A stretch of 64,000 nt of DNA from Deltaproteobacteria bacterium (GTDB lineage: Bacteria; Myxococcota; Kuafuiibacteriia; Kuafuiibacteriales; Kuafuiibacteriaceae). Positions within the stretch are counted from its first letter, which is position 1. Each line of letters begins with the position of its first letter. Under the pieces are notes generated by a model, which did no database searches, had not been told where the DNA came from, and saw only the letters and a program-made list of their open reading frames with translations. Location: assembly GCA_016713425.1 (NCBI GenBank), contig JADJPE010000005.1, positions 3,038,001-3,102,000 on the forward strand, given 5' to 3'. Made by a program: the position numbers and the translations under genes. Shown here one piece after another: positions 8,756 through 17,699 of this stretch.

Positions 8756-11749
8756 TGCATAGGCCGCCGGCGCTGAGGGCCACGTTGGTGCGGGCGTGGC
8801 CTCCGAGCCGTCGATCATCAGGCGCGTGCTCATGTCCAACCGAAAGCTGCCGTACGGCGTGACGTGGCTGTAGATCAGCGGCGTCAGGCCGCGCATGTCC
8901 TCCGGCTCCATCCGCTGCATCCACGCTGGAGCGGCGAGCACCTGCTGGATCATCAGCGTGTTGATGTAGACCAGGCAGATCTGGAGCAGGTGCAGGCACA
9001 GCATGCTGCACTCCTGGTCGTCCTGATCGTTCGAGGCGAAGTCGCCACCCTTGCCGTAGAAGATGAAGCCGTTGGCGCTGTTCCAGTTCTCGACGACGTT
9101 CAGCCCCTCTTCGATCTCGCGGCGAAGGGCCTCCAGGCGCAGGTACCGGCACAGGAAGACCGTGCGATGTGCCCTCCCGAGCTCGGCGAGAGCCGAGTAG
9201 GTCGGGTGCTGGACGTTCGCCCGCGTGAACCTCCGAAGGATCGACTCCGCGTCGGCGGTCCCCTCGCGGAGGGCCGTCGTGTACTTGATCATCTCGTCGT
9301 ACTGCTGCTCGATCATCTCCCAGTTGATCGGTCTCGTCAGGACAAGTTGCAGGTTCGGGTACGCATCTGCGCGACCGCTTTCCGCACGATAGAGTCTCTG
9401 GCGATGGATCGCCTTGATGCGCGGCAAGAGCTGGAAGCCAAGGAGCCTGCAGAATGCGAATGCGACTTCGCTCTGCCCGTGGGTGTCCACGTAGTTCTTG
9501 TCGATCTGCATCGTCGTGCAGTGACGGAGCACGCCTTGGATCATCGAGGCGGTCTCGGACGAGGAACAAGTCTTGAGCTGGCCGTAGACGCAGACCGCCT
9601 TCTTCTCGACGTGCCAGTAGATCATGATTCCTGCACCGCGATAGCGGGCGTGATACTCGGTCATCAGGTTTTGGTCGTAGGCACCGAACTTCTTCGAGTC
9701 CGAGGCGCAGGCCGTCGTGCCCTCGCCCCAGATGGTGGTCTGCCGAACGTCGAAGATCGCGTTGGCGACGCGTCGGATGACTTCGCGCATGTGGGCTGTC
9801 GTGATGAAGCGGCGGCGTACGTAGAGCAGGTCCTTGTAGGTGGCCGCATCCTGTCCAGCGCAGACGCGTTTGAGCCCAGCGTTCGTTCCCAAGCCGAAGA
9901 GAGAGAGCAGGAGGCGCGGCTGGAGCACGTCGCGGTTCATGTTCTCCCGCGCTGTCGCGCTCCTGAATACGTCCGTGAAGCCGACGCGCATGTCTGTCTC
10001 CTTCAGGATATCGAGCAAGGTCGTTATGGACCAGCGCCGCATAATCTCACCCTTGAGCGCGTCGAGGTTCTTGGGCTCCGCCTGCGCGGGTAGGGGCGAG
10101 AGCTTGATCCATCCGCCCTTCTTGCCCAGGATTTCGACATACCTGTTGGTCGGGATGTCATGTTCCAGCGCGCCAAGCTCTTCGGCCATCTCCCGTCGGA
10201 GCTGATCCGTGAACGTCTTGGCCGCGCGTGGCACCTTCAGCTTGGCGTAGTAGTCTTCGCGCTTCTGGTCGAAGTCCTGCGGCAGATCCTCGTCGGGGTT
10301 TCGGTATCGATCCGCGCCGACGACCCATATCTCCTTGCAGCGCAGCTTCTCGCGCAACGCCCCGAGAACGCACATCTCATAGTCGATCCGACGGATGCGA
10401 CTCCGGCTCTCGACATCAGTCTCGCAGACCGTATCGCGCAAGGCTTTGCGCACTACGCCCTCGACCGGCACGTCTTCTTCAGACGAATAGAACTGGTCCT
10501 TGCTGTCAAGGTACTTGCGAAGAAGCCCCAGGGCCTTGATGACCGGCTGATGTATCTCGTTGTTGGAGCGGAACTCCAAGGCGCGAAGGACGAGCGGGAC
10601 CATCCTTCGATAGTGCGATCGGTACGAGTTGCGCTTGATGATCTGCACCTTGACTCGGAATGCGCGGCCGGAAGCTTTCGCTTCGCGTACAAGATCGCGG
10701 AGCGTCTGCTCGCTAACGACCGGGAAGACCACGTCCTTCACCGCACCCTCTGGCTTGGCGAGCGATGCCTCCGCCACCCTGAACAACAAACCCTCCTTGC
10801 CATTCACGCGCTTTAGGTCAGCGATCAGCTCGCGCGTGACCTTCCGCTCGGCCTTTGTCCCGATCTTGTGAATCGACTCGAGCAGAAGCTCCACGAGCGT
10901 GTCGGTCACCTCACGGCTGCGCAGATGGCAGAAAGCGGCCATCTGCGTCATGCGGATCACCTCGGGATGACGGCGCAGCTCGAAGCTTTCCTGCACGGCT
11001 ACGCACTGCCGATGCGCGCGTAGAACGCTGCCAGAAACGCCTCGGAAGAGAGCCTCCGGGATGTGCAGCGCCCGGAGACTCTCCAGCTTCTTGACCTCGG
11101 CCTGGATGCTCTCGAGCGTGGCGGAGCCTGGACCCGAACGAAGGAATGGCACTTCCAGGATGAGAGCATCCAGCAGCGCCCGCGTCTCCGCAGTCAATTG
11201 AGCAGCCGTCGCAACCGCGAAGCGCTCGTCTTGAGTCCGCATCACCGAGCGGACCAGTCGCTCAAGCCGCTCAGGCGTCGGTGGCTCGAGTCGGAGCGCC
11301 CTGCACCGCTCATAGGCCGCAGCGGTGACCCGTGCGAGTTGGCCGTCCCCTGGGGCGTACTCCACGTGCTCGAGCAGCCACGCGCCGAGTTCCTCGCCGT
11401 CTGCGACCGTCGCTTCCCTGAAGCCGAGCGCGGCCCGGATCTCGGCGCGGTGGTATGCCACCGCGCGCCGGCGCAGGTCATAGCGATACCACGCGGCCGG
11501 CGGAACGCCGACCTGCCTGGCGAGATCCTCGACGGCATGCCGCGGGACTTCCTGCGCGTCGCATGGAAAACGACCGACCGCCTGAAAGAATTTGAGCAGG
11601 ACCGCAAATCCCAAGCGGGTCGCGCCCGACTTGTTTCTCAGCGCGTTGATCTCGTCTGATGTCAGCTTCCAGGTCTCGTGCAGGTCGAAGTCGGCGAACG
11701 GTGCGGTCATCGCGTGGCGGATGCTCAGGCTGCCGAAGCTCGCCCGCAT
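8750..11749 (-). CDS. tnpA: Tn3-family transposase
   Basis: The product is 999 residues from the first ATG, or 986 from the second at 11710, the usual size for a Tn3 TnpA. The N-terminal DUF4158 domain is followed by the DDE_Tnp_Tn3 domain. The catalytic acidic residues are visible in [13 protein letters not shown], in [12 protein letters not shown] and at the glutamate of [20 protein letters not shown]. The gene fills the transposon and ends inside the left inverted repeat. No frameshift is seen, so the element may be mobile, but replicative transposition would leave cointegrates that it cannot resolve itself. Confidence 0.95.
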   Translation of the reverse strand: MRASFGSLSIRHAMTAPFADFDLHETWKLTSDEINALRNKSGATRLGFAVLLKFFQAVGRFPCDAQEVPRHAVEDLARQVGVPPAAWYRYDLRRRAVAYHRAEIRAALGFREATVADGEELGAWLLEHVEYAPGDGQLARVTAAAYERCRALRLEPPTPERLERLVRSVMRTQDERFAVATAAQLTAETRALLDALILEVPFLRSGPGSATLESIQAEVKKLESLRALHIPEALFRGVSGSVLRAHRQCVAVQESFELRRHPEVIRMTQMAAFCHLRSREVTDTLVELLLESIHKIGTKAERKVTRELIADLKRVNGKEGLLFRVAEASLAKPEGAVKDVVFPVVSEQTLRDLVREAKASGRAFRVKVQIIKRNSYRSHYRRMVPLVLRALEFRSNNEIHQPVIKALGLLRKYLDSKDQFYSSEEDVPVEGVVRKALRDTVCETDVESRSRIRRIDYEMCVLGALREKLRCKEIWVVGADRYRNPDEDLPQDFDQKREDYYAKLKVPRAAKTFTDQLRREMAEELGALEHDIPTNRYVEILGKKGGWIKLSPLPAQAEPKNLDALKGEIMRRWSITTLLDILKETDMRVGFTDVFRSATARENMNRDVLQPRLLLSLFGLGTNAGLKRVCAGQDAATYKDLLYVRRRFITTAHMREVIRRVANAIFDVRQTTIWGEGTTACASDSKKFGAYDQNLMTEYHARYRGAGIMIYWHVEKKAVCVYGQLKTCSSSETASMIQGVLRHCTTMQIDKNYVDTHGQSEVAFAFCRLLGFQLLPRIKAIHRQRLYRAESGRADAYPNLQLVLTRPINWEMIEQQYDEMIKYTTALREGTADAESILRRFTRANVQHPTYSALAELGRAHRTVFLCRYLRLEALRREIEEGLNVVENWNSANGFIFYGKGGDFASNDQDDQECSMLCLHLLQICLVYINTLMIQQVLAAPAWMQRMEPEDMRGLTPLIYSHVTPYGSFRLDMSTRLMIDGSEATPAPTWPSAPAAYAG

Positions 11750-11819
11750 ACGTCGTTCGTCGGATGCCGTGAAGCGGATGTTCGAGGAGAAGGCCTCTGG
11801 TTGGGTCGGGGCCGACTTG

Positions 11820-11868
11820 GGGTAAGACCGTTTACTTTGCCTCTGGTCGCAGCTTCGTTGGGACAGGG
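11820..11868 (-). repeat. Tn3-family inverted repeat, right
   Basis: These 49 bp are the exact reverse complement of 8707-8755. They lie upstream of the transposase gene and must contain or border its promoter. Confidence 0.92.
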
Positions 11869-12221
11869 CCGAATTGAAGAGCCGTCCAGCGCCTGGGCCG
11901 CGTCGCCGCCCAGCGCCTTGTTGATCGCTTCAACCATCCGCTCGGCGGTGGTGAAATCGGCTTGGCGCAAATTCAGCACGATGGGGCCTTTGCCGCCGAA
12001 GCTGTCAGGAACTTGACGCTCGACTGTCGCGCCGTTGGGAATGCGCCCGGCGCTGGGGATATTGACGATCACCTTGGATTCGCCCGATTCCGCGCCTAGC
12101 CCGCCGACCACCAGGTTGCCTTGCGCCATCGCATAGACCGCGCCATCAGCGCCCTTGAGCGGGGTCATCAACAGGCTGCCGCCGCGCAGGCTTTTGGCGT
12201 TGCCGATGGAAGAGACCGTGA
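11869..12221 (-). pseudogene. flgI: Internal fragment of flagellar P-ring protein FlgI
   Basis: About 117 residues match the middle of FlgI, with hallmark stretches [27 protein letters not shown] and [13 protein letters not shown]. FlgI forms the periplasmic P ring of the flagellar basal body. The piece has neither start nor stop. It is bounded by the Tn3 inverted repeat on one side and truncated IS91 copy C on the other. No other flagellar basal-body gene is nearby. It looks like a captured scrap of foreign DNA. Confidence 0.88.
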
Positions 12222-13162
12222 ACGCTCTTGAGGAAGCATCGCTGACACCCGTGGAGCGCTGGTATGTGCGGGGCCTCGCGGAGCCATCGATGCTGTCGCC
12301 AAGTCGCATCGTGGACGTCAAGTCCACGGCGATCGAGTGTGGTGGATTCAGTGTTCATGCTCAGGTTCGTGTTGCCCAAGGCGATCGACGAGGACGAGAA
12401 AGGCTCTGCCTATATGCGGCCCGTCCGCCTTTCGCCGAAGGTCAACTTCGCATGACCGATGATGGCCGAGTTCGGCTGACGCTTCGTCGTCCAGCGAAGA
12501 ACGGCCAGGGTGCGATCGTTCTATCACCGGTTCAGTTTCTGAGGCGCCTCGCGTGGCTCGTTCCTCCCCCGGCGCAGCATCAGGTTCGCTATGCGGGAGT
12601 TCTGGCCTCGGCCTCGAAAGTGCGGCGCGCGATTGTCCCAAGGCCCGCACCGGTTCTTCAGCTCGCCTTCCCGATCGAGAACATGAGGCCTCGGGTTCAG
12701 AAACATCGCATGTCGTGGGCCAAACTGTTGGCCCGCGTCTATTCGATTGATGGAGAGCGCTGCTTGAGCTGTGGCGGCCCACTTAGGCCGATCGGTGCGG
12801 TGACTGAATCGAGTCACGTCGCGCAGACTCTCGGTCGGATGCGACGGCAGCGATGCGCTCGAGATCCCCTCAGCTCGCCCTCGATCTCTGATCGACTCTA
12901 CAAACCAACCCAAGGTCCCACGCTCCGGGCCTCGGCGCTTCTTGTCCGCGCGGTCGCACTGCTCGTCCGCTGGGGAGAGGTACGTCTGAACGCTGCGCGC
13001 AGGCTACGGAACTCAACGGCAGTCCCGTCTTGTGGCGTTCCAAACCGGCCAGACTGCGCGCAACATGTGACTCGTCGCACACCTGCGTCGGTTCTCCGAC
13101 TGCTCCGGGCATGGTATCGACGACGCATAGTGAGTCGAAGCCGATTGATTGCCCTATCGGCC
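12222..13162 (+). mobile_element. IS91-like element copy C, 5'-truncated
   Basis: Identity to the reference starts in the middle of the transposase gene (ACGCTCTTGAGG, equivalent to about 4648) and runs to the 3' hairpin (GCCGAT 13140-13145, ATCGGC 13156-13161). It encodes only the C-terminal half of the transposase, without the zinc-binding and HLH motifs. Confidence 0.9.
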
Positions 13163-13169
13163 ACTGGAA

Positions 13170-13880
13170 ATGCCTTCGATTTCAGCTCACGATGCGTCTG
13201 TGAGACGCAATCGCCGACTGCTTTGGTCGACTGCGCCGGTGCTGGCCCTGGTTGCCCTCTGCGGCTCGCAGGCCGCTCACGGAGGCGCTAGCGGCCGCAG
13301 CCTGGAGGGACTGAGCCTCCGGGCGTCGGAGACAGAGGGGCTGGCATGGCTCAACGAGAGGTTCGATTCCGGCGAGGTGAAGCAGGGTTGGACGTCACTT
13401 CCGAACTTCCCCTGGAAGCGAAGCTACTCAGAGAAGTGCCAGGTCAAGAACTTCAATGGCGAGACCCCAAACTTGGTCGACCGGAAGCTCGACCGGGCCG
13501 AGGTCTCGTTCTGGAAAGGCCGGGTGATACGAGTAGCCATCAGATACAAGGACCTCGGCGGGAAAGACTACCGGAAGCGAATCGGCGGTCAGGCGGCCCT
13601 CGACAAGTTCCTTCGAACGGCCCGGAGAAAGTACGGCCGGAAGGTCTCCGACAGGGAAACCTGGCGGCACCTGCGGCTTTCGAGGTACGAACTGGTCTAT
13701 CGCAGACGCTCCGGCATCACTGCGCTCACGGTGGAGAGCTACGACGACACCACCTACTACCTCTCGGGCGTCGCAATGATTGACGGCAGGCTCGGACGGG
13801 AGGTTGAGAAGTGCGACCAAGCTGAGCTGGCCCGAAAGACCCGCGAAGAGACGGACGCCGTTGATTCGGTTCTCCCTTGA
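13170..13880 (+). CDS. Secreted hypothetical protein
   Basis: A 236-residue protein begins 8 bp after the IS91 hairpin. The ATG at 13170 is chosen because the in-frame one at 13149 lies inside the insertion sequence. Residues 1-45 form a signal peptide (RRNRRLLWSTAPVLALVALC then small residues). The mature part is rich in charged and aromatic residues and contains no recognised domain. Its natural promoter has been separated from it by the insertion, so expression would depend on the IS. It is followed 16 bp downstream by another IS91 piece. Confidence 0.65.
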   Translation: MPSISAHDASVRRNRRLLWSTAPVLALVALCGSQAAHGGASGRSLEGLSLRASETEGLAWLNERFDSGEVKQGWTSLPNFPWKRSYSEKCQVKNFNGETPNLVDRKLDRAEVSFWKGRVIRVAIRYKDLGGKDYRKRIGGQAALDKFLRTARRKYGRKVSDRETWRHLRLSRYELVYRRRSGITALTVESYDDTTYYLSGVAMIDGRLGREVEKCDQAELARKTREETDAVDSVLP

Positions 13881-13896
13881 GCTGCGACCTCATGAG

Positions 13897-14600
13897 CCCC
13901 CAACGAATCGAGACCTTCTCTCGTTGGCCCAAAGGGTCTTCAAGAAGATGGAGAAACTTCTCGCGAAGAGCGGATATCTCCGAAGCGAGTCGGACGCTCT
14001 TGAGGAAGCATCGCTGACACCCGTGGAGCGCTGGTATGTTCGCGGCCTCGCGGAGCCATCGATGCTGTCGCCAAGTCGCATCGTGGACGTCAAGTCCACG
14101 GCGATCGAGTGTGGTGGATTCAGTGTTCATGCTCAGGTTCGTGTTGCCCAAGGCGATCGACGAGGACGAGAAAGGCTCTGCCTATATGCGGCCCGTCCGC
14201 CCTTCGCCGAAGGTCAACTTCGCATGACCGATGATGGCCGAGTTCGGCTGACGCTTCGTCGTCCAGCGAAGAACGGCCAGGGTGCGATCGTTCTATCACC
14301 GGTTCAGTTTCTGAGACGCCTCGCGTGGCTCGTTCCTCCCCGGCGCAGCATCAGGTTCGCTACGCGGGAGTTCTGGCCTCGGCCTCGAAAGTGCGGCGCG
14401 CGATTGTTCCAAGGCCCGCACCGGTTCTTCAGCTCGCCTTCCCGATCGAGAACATGAGGCCTCGGGTTCAGAAGCGTCGCATGTCGTGGGCCAAACTGTT
14501 GGCCCGCGTCTATTCGATTGATGGAGAGCGCTGCTTGAGCTGTGGCGGCCCACTTAGGCCGATCGGTGCGGTGACTGAATCGAGTCACGTCGCGCAGACT
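13897..14600 (+). mobile_element. IS91-like fragment copy D, truncated at both ends
   Basis: It corresponds to about 4551-5252 of the reference, from the CCCCAACGAATCG segment to GTCGCGCAGACT. The 3' end is cut about 330 bp before the hairpin, so unlike the other copies it has neither end. It contains several substitutions relative to copy B and is probably older. Confidence 0.88.
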
Positions 14601-14780
14601 AGTAGGCCAAGTCCCATATAGAATTGGTCTGCAAAATCCCACCTTGGGCTCCACAACATCATCGGCCACGCAAGGATCAATCCCAGAACGAAGTAAATAA
14701 AGAACCGAATCTTAATCTGCACGTCTATTGCAGTGGTAATGCGACTCAACATGAGCACAAAAAAATAGATTGCGGTTGAG
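14601..14780 (-). pseudogene. AT-rich membrane-protein gene fragment
   Basis: The 180 bp are conspicuously AT-rich compared with everything around them. Read on the minus strand they encode about 60 residues with two strongly hydrophobic segments (IYFFVLMLS and FFIYFVLGLILAWPMML) and no start or stop. The piece is wedged between two IS91 fragments and its composition indicates an origin in a different genome. Family unknown. Confidence 0.6.
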
Positions 14781-14872
14781 GATTCCTCGACTGCGGGATC
14801 TTGGAACGCGGTTTCGTCCTTCTTTTCTGCGACCGATGCCAGCGTGAGCATGCTCTGGCTTTTTCGTGCAAG
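14781..14872 (+). mobile_element. 92-bp IS91-like fragment
   Basis: It matches the segment of the transposase gene around the first zinc-binding cysteines (GATTCCTCGACTGCGGG to TTTTCGTGCAAG, about 4091-4182 of the reference). Both ends are abrupt. Confidence 0.88.
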
Positions 14873-15336
14873 TTCGCCATGTCCGGACGGACACCCCGTG
14901 GCGTGTTCTTTAGGTTGAACATTGCCAGTTGGACGATCGGCGCGCGGATCGCACCCAGGGTCACGATCGCCTTGTTGGTATTCTGGAAGCTGATCCCGAG
15001 GCCATCAATCTCAAAGGCCGCGACCACCGCCTGACGTTCGCCCAACTTCAGCCGATTCGGGTCCAGCCACACCCAATCGATGGCCCAGTTCTTGCCCTCG
15101 GCTTCGATCCTGAACTCGGAACGCGGGAGCAGTTCGGCCTCGTAAGCCGCACGCCGAATCAGCTCGTGCAACTCGTGCATGGTCATGAAGCCATCGCCTC
15201 GCCGTCGCGCATGGTCCTCCCAGCAGATGCGGTGCCGCAAGTGATCCGCCGCAGAGCACCCCCCGAACGTTGTCGGGTCCTCTTCTCTGGCCCTGCCCGG
15301 AGGCACTTCTCGATCCGTGACGATTGGCGTCGTCAT
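14873..15336 (-). pseudogene. Hypothetical protein, 3'-truncated
   Basis: About 155 residues remain from the start at 15336 (a better start may be the ATG at 15184, in front of MHELHELIRRAAYEAE). The frame ends in the IS91 fragment at 14872. The sequence IDWVWLDP ... VVAAFEIDG ... NTNKAIVTLG has an Asp and a Glu-X-Asp on predicted strands, which could be part of a PD-(D/E)xK nuclease fold, but this is a guess. It is the last gene on the minus strand after the nucleotidyltransferase-XRE-Abi cluster and may have belonged to it. Confidence 0.5.
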
Positions 15337-15420
15337 CTCAGAGCGAAGACCTCCTGGTTAGCGCCACCGAAACCTACGAATGATCGACGATCGCATACGC
15401 TGAGGCTCGGCGGTCGGGAG

Positions 15421-16185
15421 TCAGACGCCTCGCTTGGAAAGAAAGTAGCACATCGAAATGCAAAACTGCCGTCCGAGTCGAGCGGCTTCTTGTTCGGTGA
15501 TTCCGACGGTGCGATGCGCCCCTGGGCTCACGAACTTGTAGACGCCTGCGAGGCCGCCTTCTTCCTCCAACGTTATGAGTCCGGAGGTCCTCAGGTACTG
15601 GATGATCGAGCCCCATTTCGTGGGATCGTATGTTCCTGGAAACTTGGCCGCGCGCGCTGCCGCGATTGCGCGCGCCAGCTCTTCCATTGCGACTCTCGCG
15701 TGCGTGAGGCTGCCGTTGTAGTCAGGCGGTGTCTTGGTGAAGTCTTCGGCTGAGCTGTCGAGCGCCCGAATGATGTCTGGAGTCTTGGGTAGACCAAGTG
15801 TCTTGAGGGCCACAGTGAGATCGTCTTCGGAGAGCGGAACCGTGTTGATGGTCGGGTCGACGGGCTTTACGACGTTCTCCTCGATTCGGTATCCGTCGAG
15901 CATGAGACATCGGGAGAGATCATCGAACCTTTCGTCGAACTTGTACCTCGGCGATACACGAGTCCGGACCGAAGCATTCGTGCGGACAAGTTCCTCGGTC
16001 AAGCGCAGGACCTGTTCCGGTTGAGCGCCAGCCAAAGCGCTGACGTGCTGCAGAATGCGCTCGCCGGGTTTCGTGGAACGGTGAGCACTCAATCCGTGCT
16101 TGCTCAGTAGAACCAGGGCATCGGCCCCGTCTAGCACAGCCAGAAGCTGGGCCAACGAAGCGCGGCCACGCGCAGAGAGCGTCAC
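15421..16185 (-). CDS. Abortive-infection-like protein (third gene of a coupled operon)
   Basis: A 254-residue protein starts with GTG at 16185, overlapping the stop of the XRE gene. The N-terminal half is charged and helical. The C-terminal half (YNGSLTHARVAMEELARAIA, then GLITLEEEGGLAGVYKFVSP, then QFCISMCYFLSKRG) has the layout of the C-terminal domain of Abi-type proteins, which often contains a HEPN-like bundle. No catalytic RxxxxH motif is certain. By position it is the likely effector of a three-gene cassette with the antitoxin-like XRE protein and the nucleotidyltransferase. The family assignment is an inference from remembered pattern. Confidence 0.7.
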   Translation of the reverse strand: MTLSARGRASLAQLLAVLDGADALVLLSKHGLSAHRSTKPGERILQHVSALAGAQPEQVLRLTEELVRTNASVRTRVSPRYKFDERFDDLSRCLMLDGYRIEENVVKPVDPTINTVPLSEDDLTVALKTLGLPKTPDIIRALDSSAEDFTKTPPDYNGSLTHARVAMEELARAIAAARAAKFPGTYDPTKWGSIIQYLRTSGLITLEEEGGLAGVYKFVSPGAHRTVGITEQEAARLGRQFCISMCYFLSKRGV

Positions 16186-16646
16186 GATTTGACCTCACTT
16201 GGACCGAGCGTCCGATCTTCCAGTACGGGTTGATCGAAGAAGCTGCGCAACCGAACATTCGTTGCGTCAAGAATGCGGCTCGCGCGATCTGCCGTGATGC
16301 CGTGGTACTCGTTCCGTTCATCTCGAGAGACCTGTGACTCGTGAACGGACAACCGTTCGGCGAGTTCGCGTTGCGTGAGCCCGCGAGCGATTCGCAGCGC
16401 TACGAGCATCCGTCCCAATCCGTGCAGGTTCATCATCTCACCGAGATCGCCACGTTTGAGCTTCTCGTAGCCTTGCACCTCCTCGGCGAGCTGGAGGTGG
16501 AATGAGCGAAACGGGTCGAGGGCACGCTTGATCTCGTCGGCGGAGAGGCCGGTGGCCTTGAGACGGGCGCGGTGCTCGTCGATGCGCTTCTCCTCCTCGC
16601 GGAGGCGTGCGACCGCCTCCTGGTACTCGCCTTCGTTGCGGATCAT
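16182..16646 (-). CDS. XRE-family transcriptional regulator / antitoxin-like
   Basis: The protein has 154 residues. The N-terminal part is a coiled coil (EAVARLREEEKRIDEHRARL). A classical Cro/C1 helix-turn-helix follows at about 85-130 (ARGLTQRELAERLSVHESQVSRDERN). The ATG at 16646 overlaps the stop of the nucleotidyltransferase gene and its own stop overlaps the next start, so the three genes form one tightly coupled transcript. Such proteins typically repress their own operon and neutralise the partner toxin. A longer reading frame to 16799 only shadows the upstream gene. Confidence 0.85.
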   Translation of the reverse strand: MIRNEGEYQEAVARLREEEKRIDEHRARLKATGLSADEIKRALDPFRSFHLQLAEEVQGYEKLKRGDLGEMMNLHGLGRMLVALRIARGLTQRELAERLSVHESQVSRDERNEYHGITADRASRILDATNVRLRSFFDQPVLEDRTLGPSEVKS

Positions 16647-17200
16647 TGTTCGCCTCCAATCTTGACGATGCCTCGTCGCTGTCCATCGCGACGCGACATC
16701 CGAAATGCCGACGGAAACTCGAGCTCGTTGCCAAACTTGTCGCTGATGCCGCTCGGCTGCCCGTAGTGCGGGTACAGCTCCACTCGGTACTGGTGCCACA
16801 TCGGGAGCTGCTTCTTGGGGTAGCCTTGATAGGGACGACGTGAATCAGGATCCCAGGTCCAGATCTTGTGCGGGTCGAGCAGGTTCAGCTCACGCTCAAG
16901 CGCTCCGCTCGCGAGAAATGGCAGCTCGCAGACGAAGTAGCCATCGATGTCGTTTGGGTGGTCCTTGTCTTCGACGAAGGAACCGTCGATGAAGATGTCG
17001 CTGATGCCGACCTGTCGAAGCTGCCCGATCAGCACGGCGAGGTTCTCAACGAGCCGCGCTCTCCAATCACGATCCCAGGACGTGCGCCCAACCGGACCGA
17101 GAACGAGCATCGACTCCTGGATCTCCCCCAGCTTCAACACGTAGTCGCCGGGCGGAAGCAGACCCTCGGCGGTGAAGCCAGGCAAGGACACTAGAGACAT
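16643..17200 (-). CDS. DUF6932-like nucleotidyltransferase-fold protein
   Basis: The 185-residue protein has the core motif of minimal nucleotidyltransferases: Gly73-Ser74 in IFIDGSFVEDKDHPNDIDGYF-type context, with Asp84 and Asp86 as candidate metal ligands. The spacing (GSF, nine residues, DxD) is as in the DUF6932/MNT group. MNT proteins modify or neutralise HEPN toxins by adding nucleotides. It is the first gene of the coupled cluster with the XRE regulator and the Abi-like protein. The ATG at 17200 is used; GTG at 17191 is an alternative. Confidence 0.8.
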   Translation of the reverse strand: MSLVSLPGFTAEGLLPPGDYVLKLGEIQESMLVLGPVGRTSWDRDWRARLVENLAVLIGQLRQVGISDIFIDGSFVEDKDHPNDIDGYFVCELPFLASGALERELNLLDPHKIWTWDPDSRRPYQGYPKKQLPMWHQYRVELYPHYGQPSGISDKFGNELEFPSAFRMSRRDGQRRGIVKIGGEQ

Positions 17201-17227
17201 TTAGGTCATGCTAGACATTTTTGTCAA
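17195..17227 (-). promoter_or_regulatory. Possible operator/promoter of the nucleotidyltransferase operon
   Basis: On the minus strand a TTGACA hexamer (17227-17222) is followed by two direct copies of ATGTCT (17218-17213 and 17200-17195) spaced 18 bp apart. The second copy is the start codon itself. Similar ATGTC/GACAT words occur in the 17710-17795 region upstream of the divergent HD gene. This would suit binding by the XRE protein. No good -10 element upstream of the ATG is visible. Confidence 0.3.
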
Positions 17228-17252
17228 GTACGACGCAACGGTCTAGATCGCC

Positions 17253-17435
17253 TCAGGAATTGGCTTCGAGCCATCTCCGGACCAGCTCGTTTTCCTCCGC
17301 GCACGCCTGCTCGATCTGTTGGATGCTGTCCCGAGCATGCCCGGCGAGGTCCGCGTCAGAAAGACCAGCTGCGGCTCTGGCTGCATCGATTTCGGTGGCG
17401 GCGGCCACCTTCGCCGCGTTGAACATGTCTTTCAA
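17253..17435 (-). CDS. Small hypothetical protein
   Basis: A 60-residue acidic, alanine-rich helical peptide (EIDAARAAAGLSDADLAGHA). It starts within the stop codon of the frame before it (17432-17435) and ends 52 bp before the nucleotidyltransferase gene. It may be part of the same transcript. No domain is recognised. The two small frames could also be one gene split by a frame error. Confidence 0.4.
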   Translation of the reverse strand: MKDMFNAAKVAAATEIDAARAAAGLSDADLAGHARDSIQQIEQACAEENELVRRWLEANS

Positions 17436-17680
17436 GGCACGCCGAATCCCAGGCTCTTCGCAACGTCGTAGACTCTCGCCGAGCCGACGCTGCGTTCTCG
17501 CCCATACCCTAGCTTGGTGGCGATCTCTTCAAGCAGCGCGGCGCGAGCATCGTCGTAGCCCTGGTAGATCGGCGACGCCGGGCTCGAGTGGCGACTTCTC
17601 GGCGACGCGACGGTCCGCTGAGCCCCGAAGAAAGCGACAAAAAAGCGACGCGCTCGATCTCGCAGGCGGAGCCGACGCAT
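17432..17680 (-). CDS. Small hypothetical protein
   Basis: An 82-residue frame with an arginine-rich start. The C-terminal half (DDARAALLEEIATKLGYGRE ... DVAKSLGF) looks like a real helical protein. It overlaps the next small gene by 4 bp. The N-terminal part is low-complexity and the true start may be further downstream. No function can be assigned. Confidence 0.35.
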   Translation of the reverse strand: MRRLRLRDRARRFFVAFFGAQRTVASPRSRHSSPASPIYQGYDDARAALLEEIATKLGYGRERSVGSARVYDVAKSLGFGVP

Positions 17681-17699
17681 TCAACATCTCCCGGTCGGC

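Larger units (their letters stand above)
8707..11868 (-). mobile_element. Minimal Tn3-family transposon
   Basis: Perfect 49-bp inverted repeats (8707-8755 and 11820-11868, outer ends CCCTGTCCC/GGGACAGGG) bracket a single transposase gene. There is no resolvase, res site or passenger gene, so this is an IS-like Tn3 derivative. The flanking pentamers (CTTGG on the left, CCGAA on the right) do not match. The flanks belong to different genes (serine recombinase and flgI). The present arrangement therefore arose by recombination or deletion after insertion. Confidence 0.9.

Noticed and set aside
8864..10093. 409-residue plus-strand open frame
   Set aside because: Antisense shadow of the Tn3 transposase.
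13149..13169. Upstream start for the secreted hypothetical protein
   Set aside because: These codons belong to the IS91 hairpin and give an unnatural N-terminus; the ATG at 13170 is sufficient.
16182..16799. Longer 205-residue version of the XRE gene
   Set aside because: The extra 51 residues only overlap the nucleotidyltransferase gene; the ATG at 16646 gives the coupled start.
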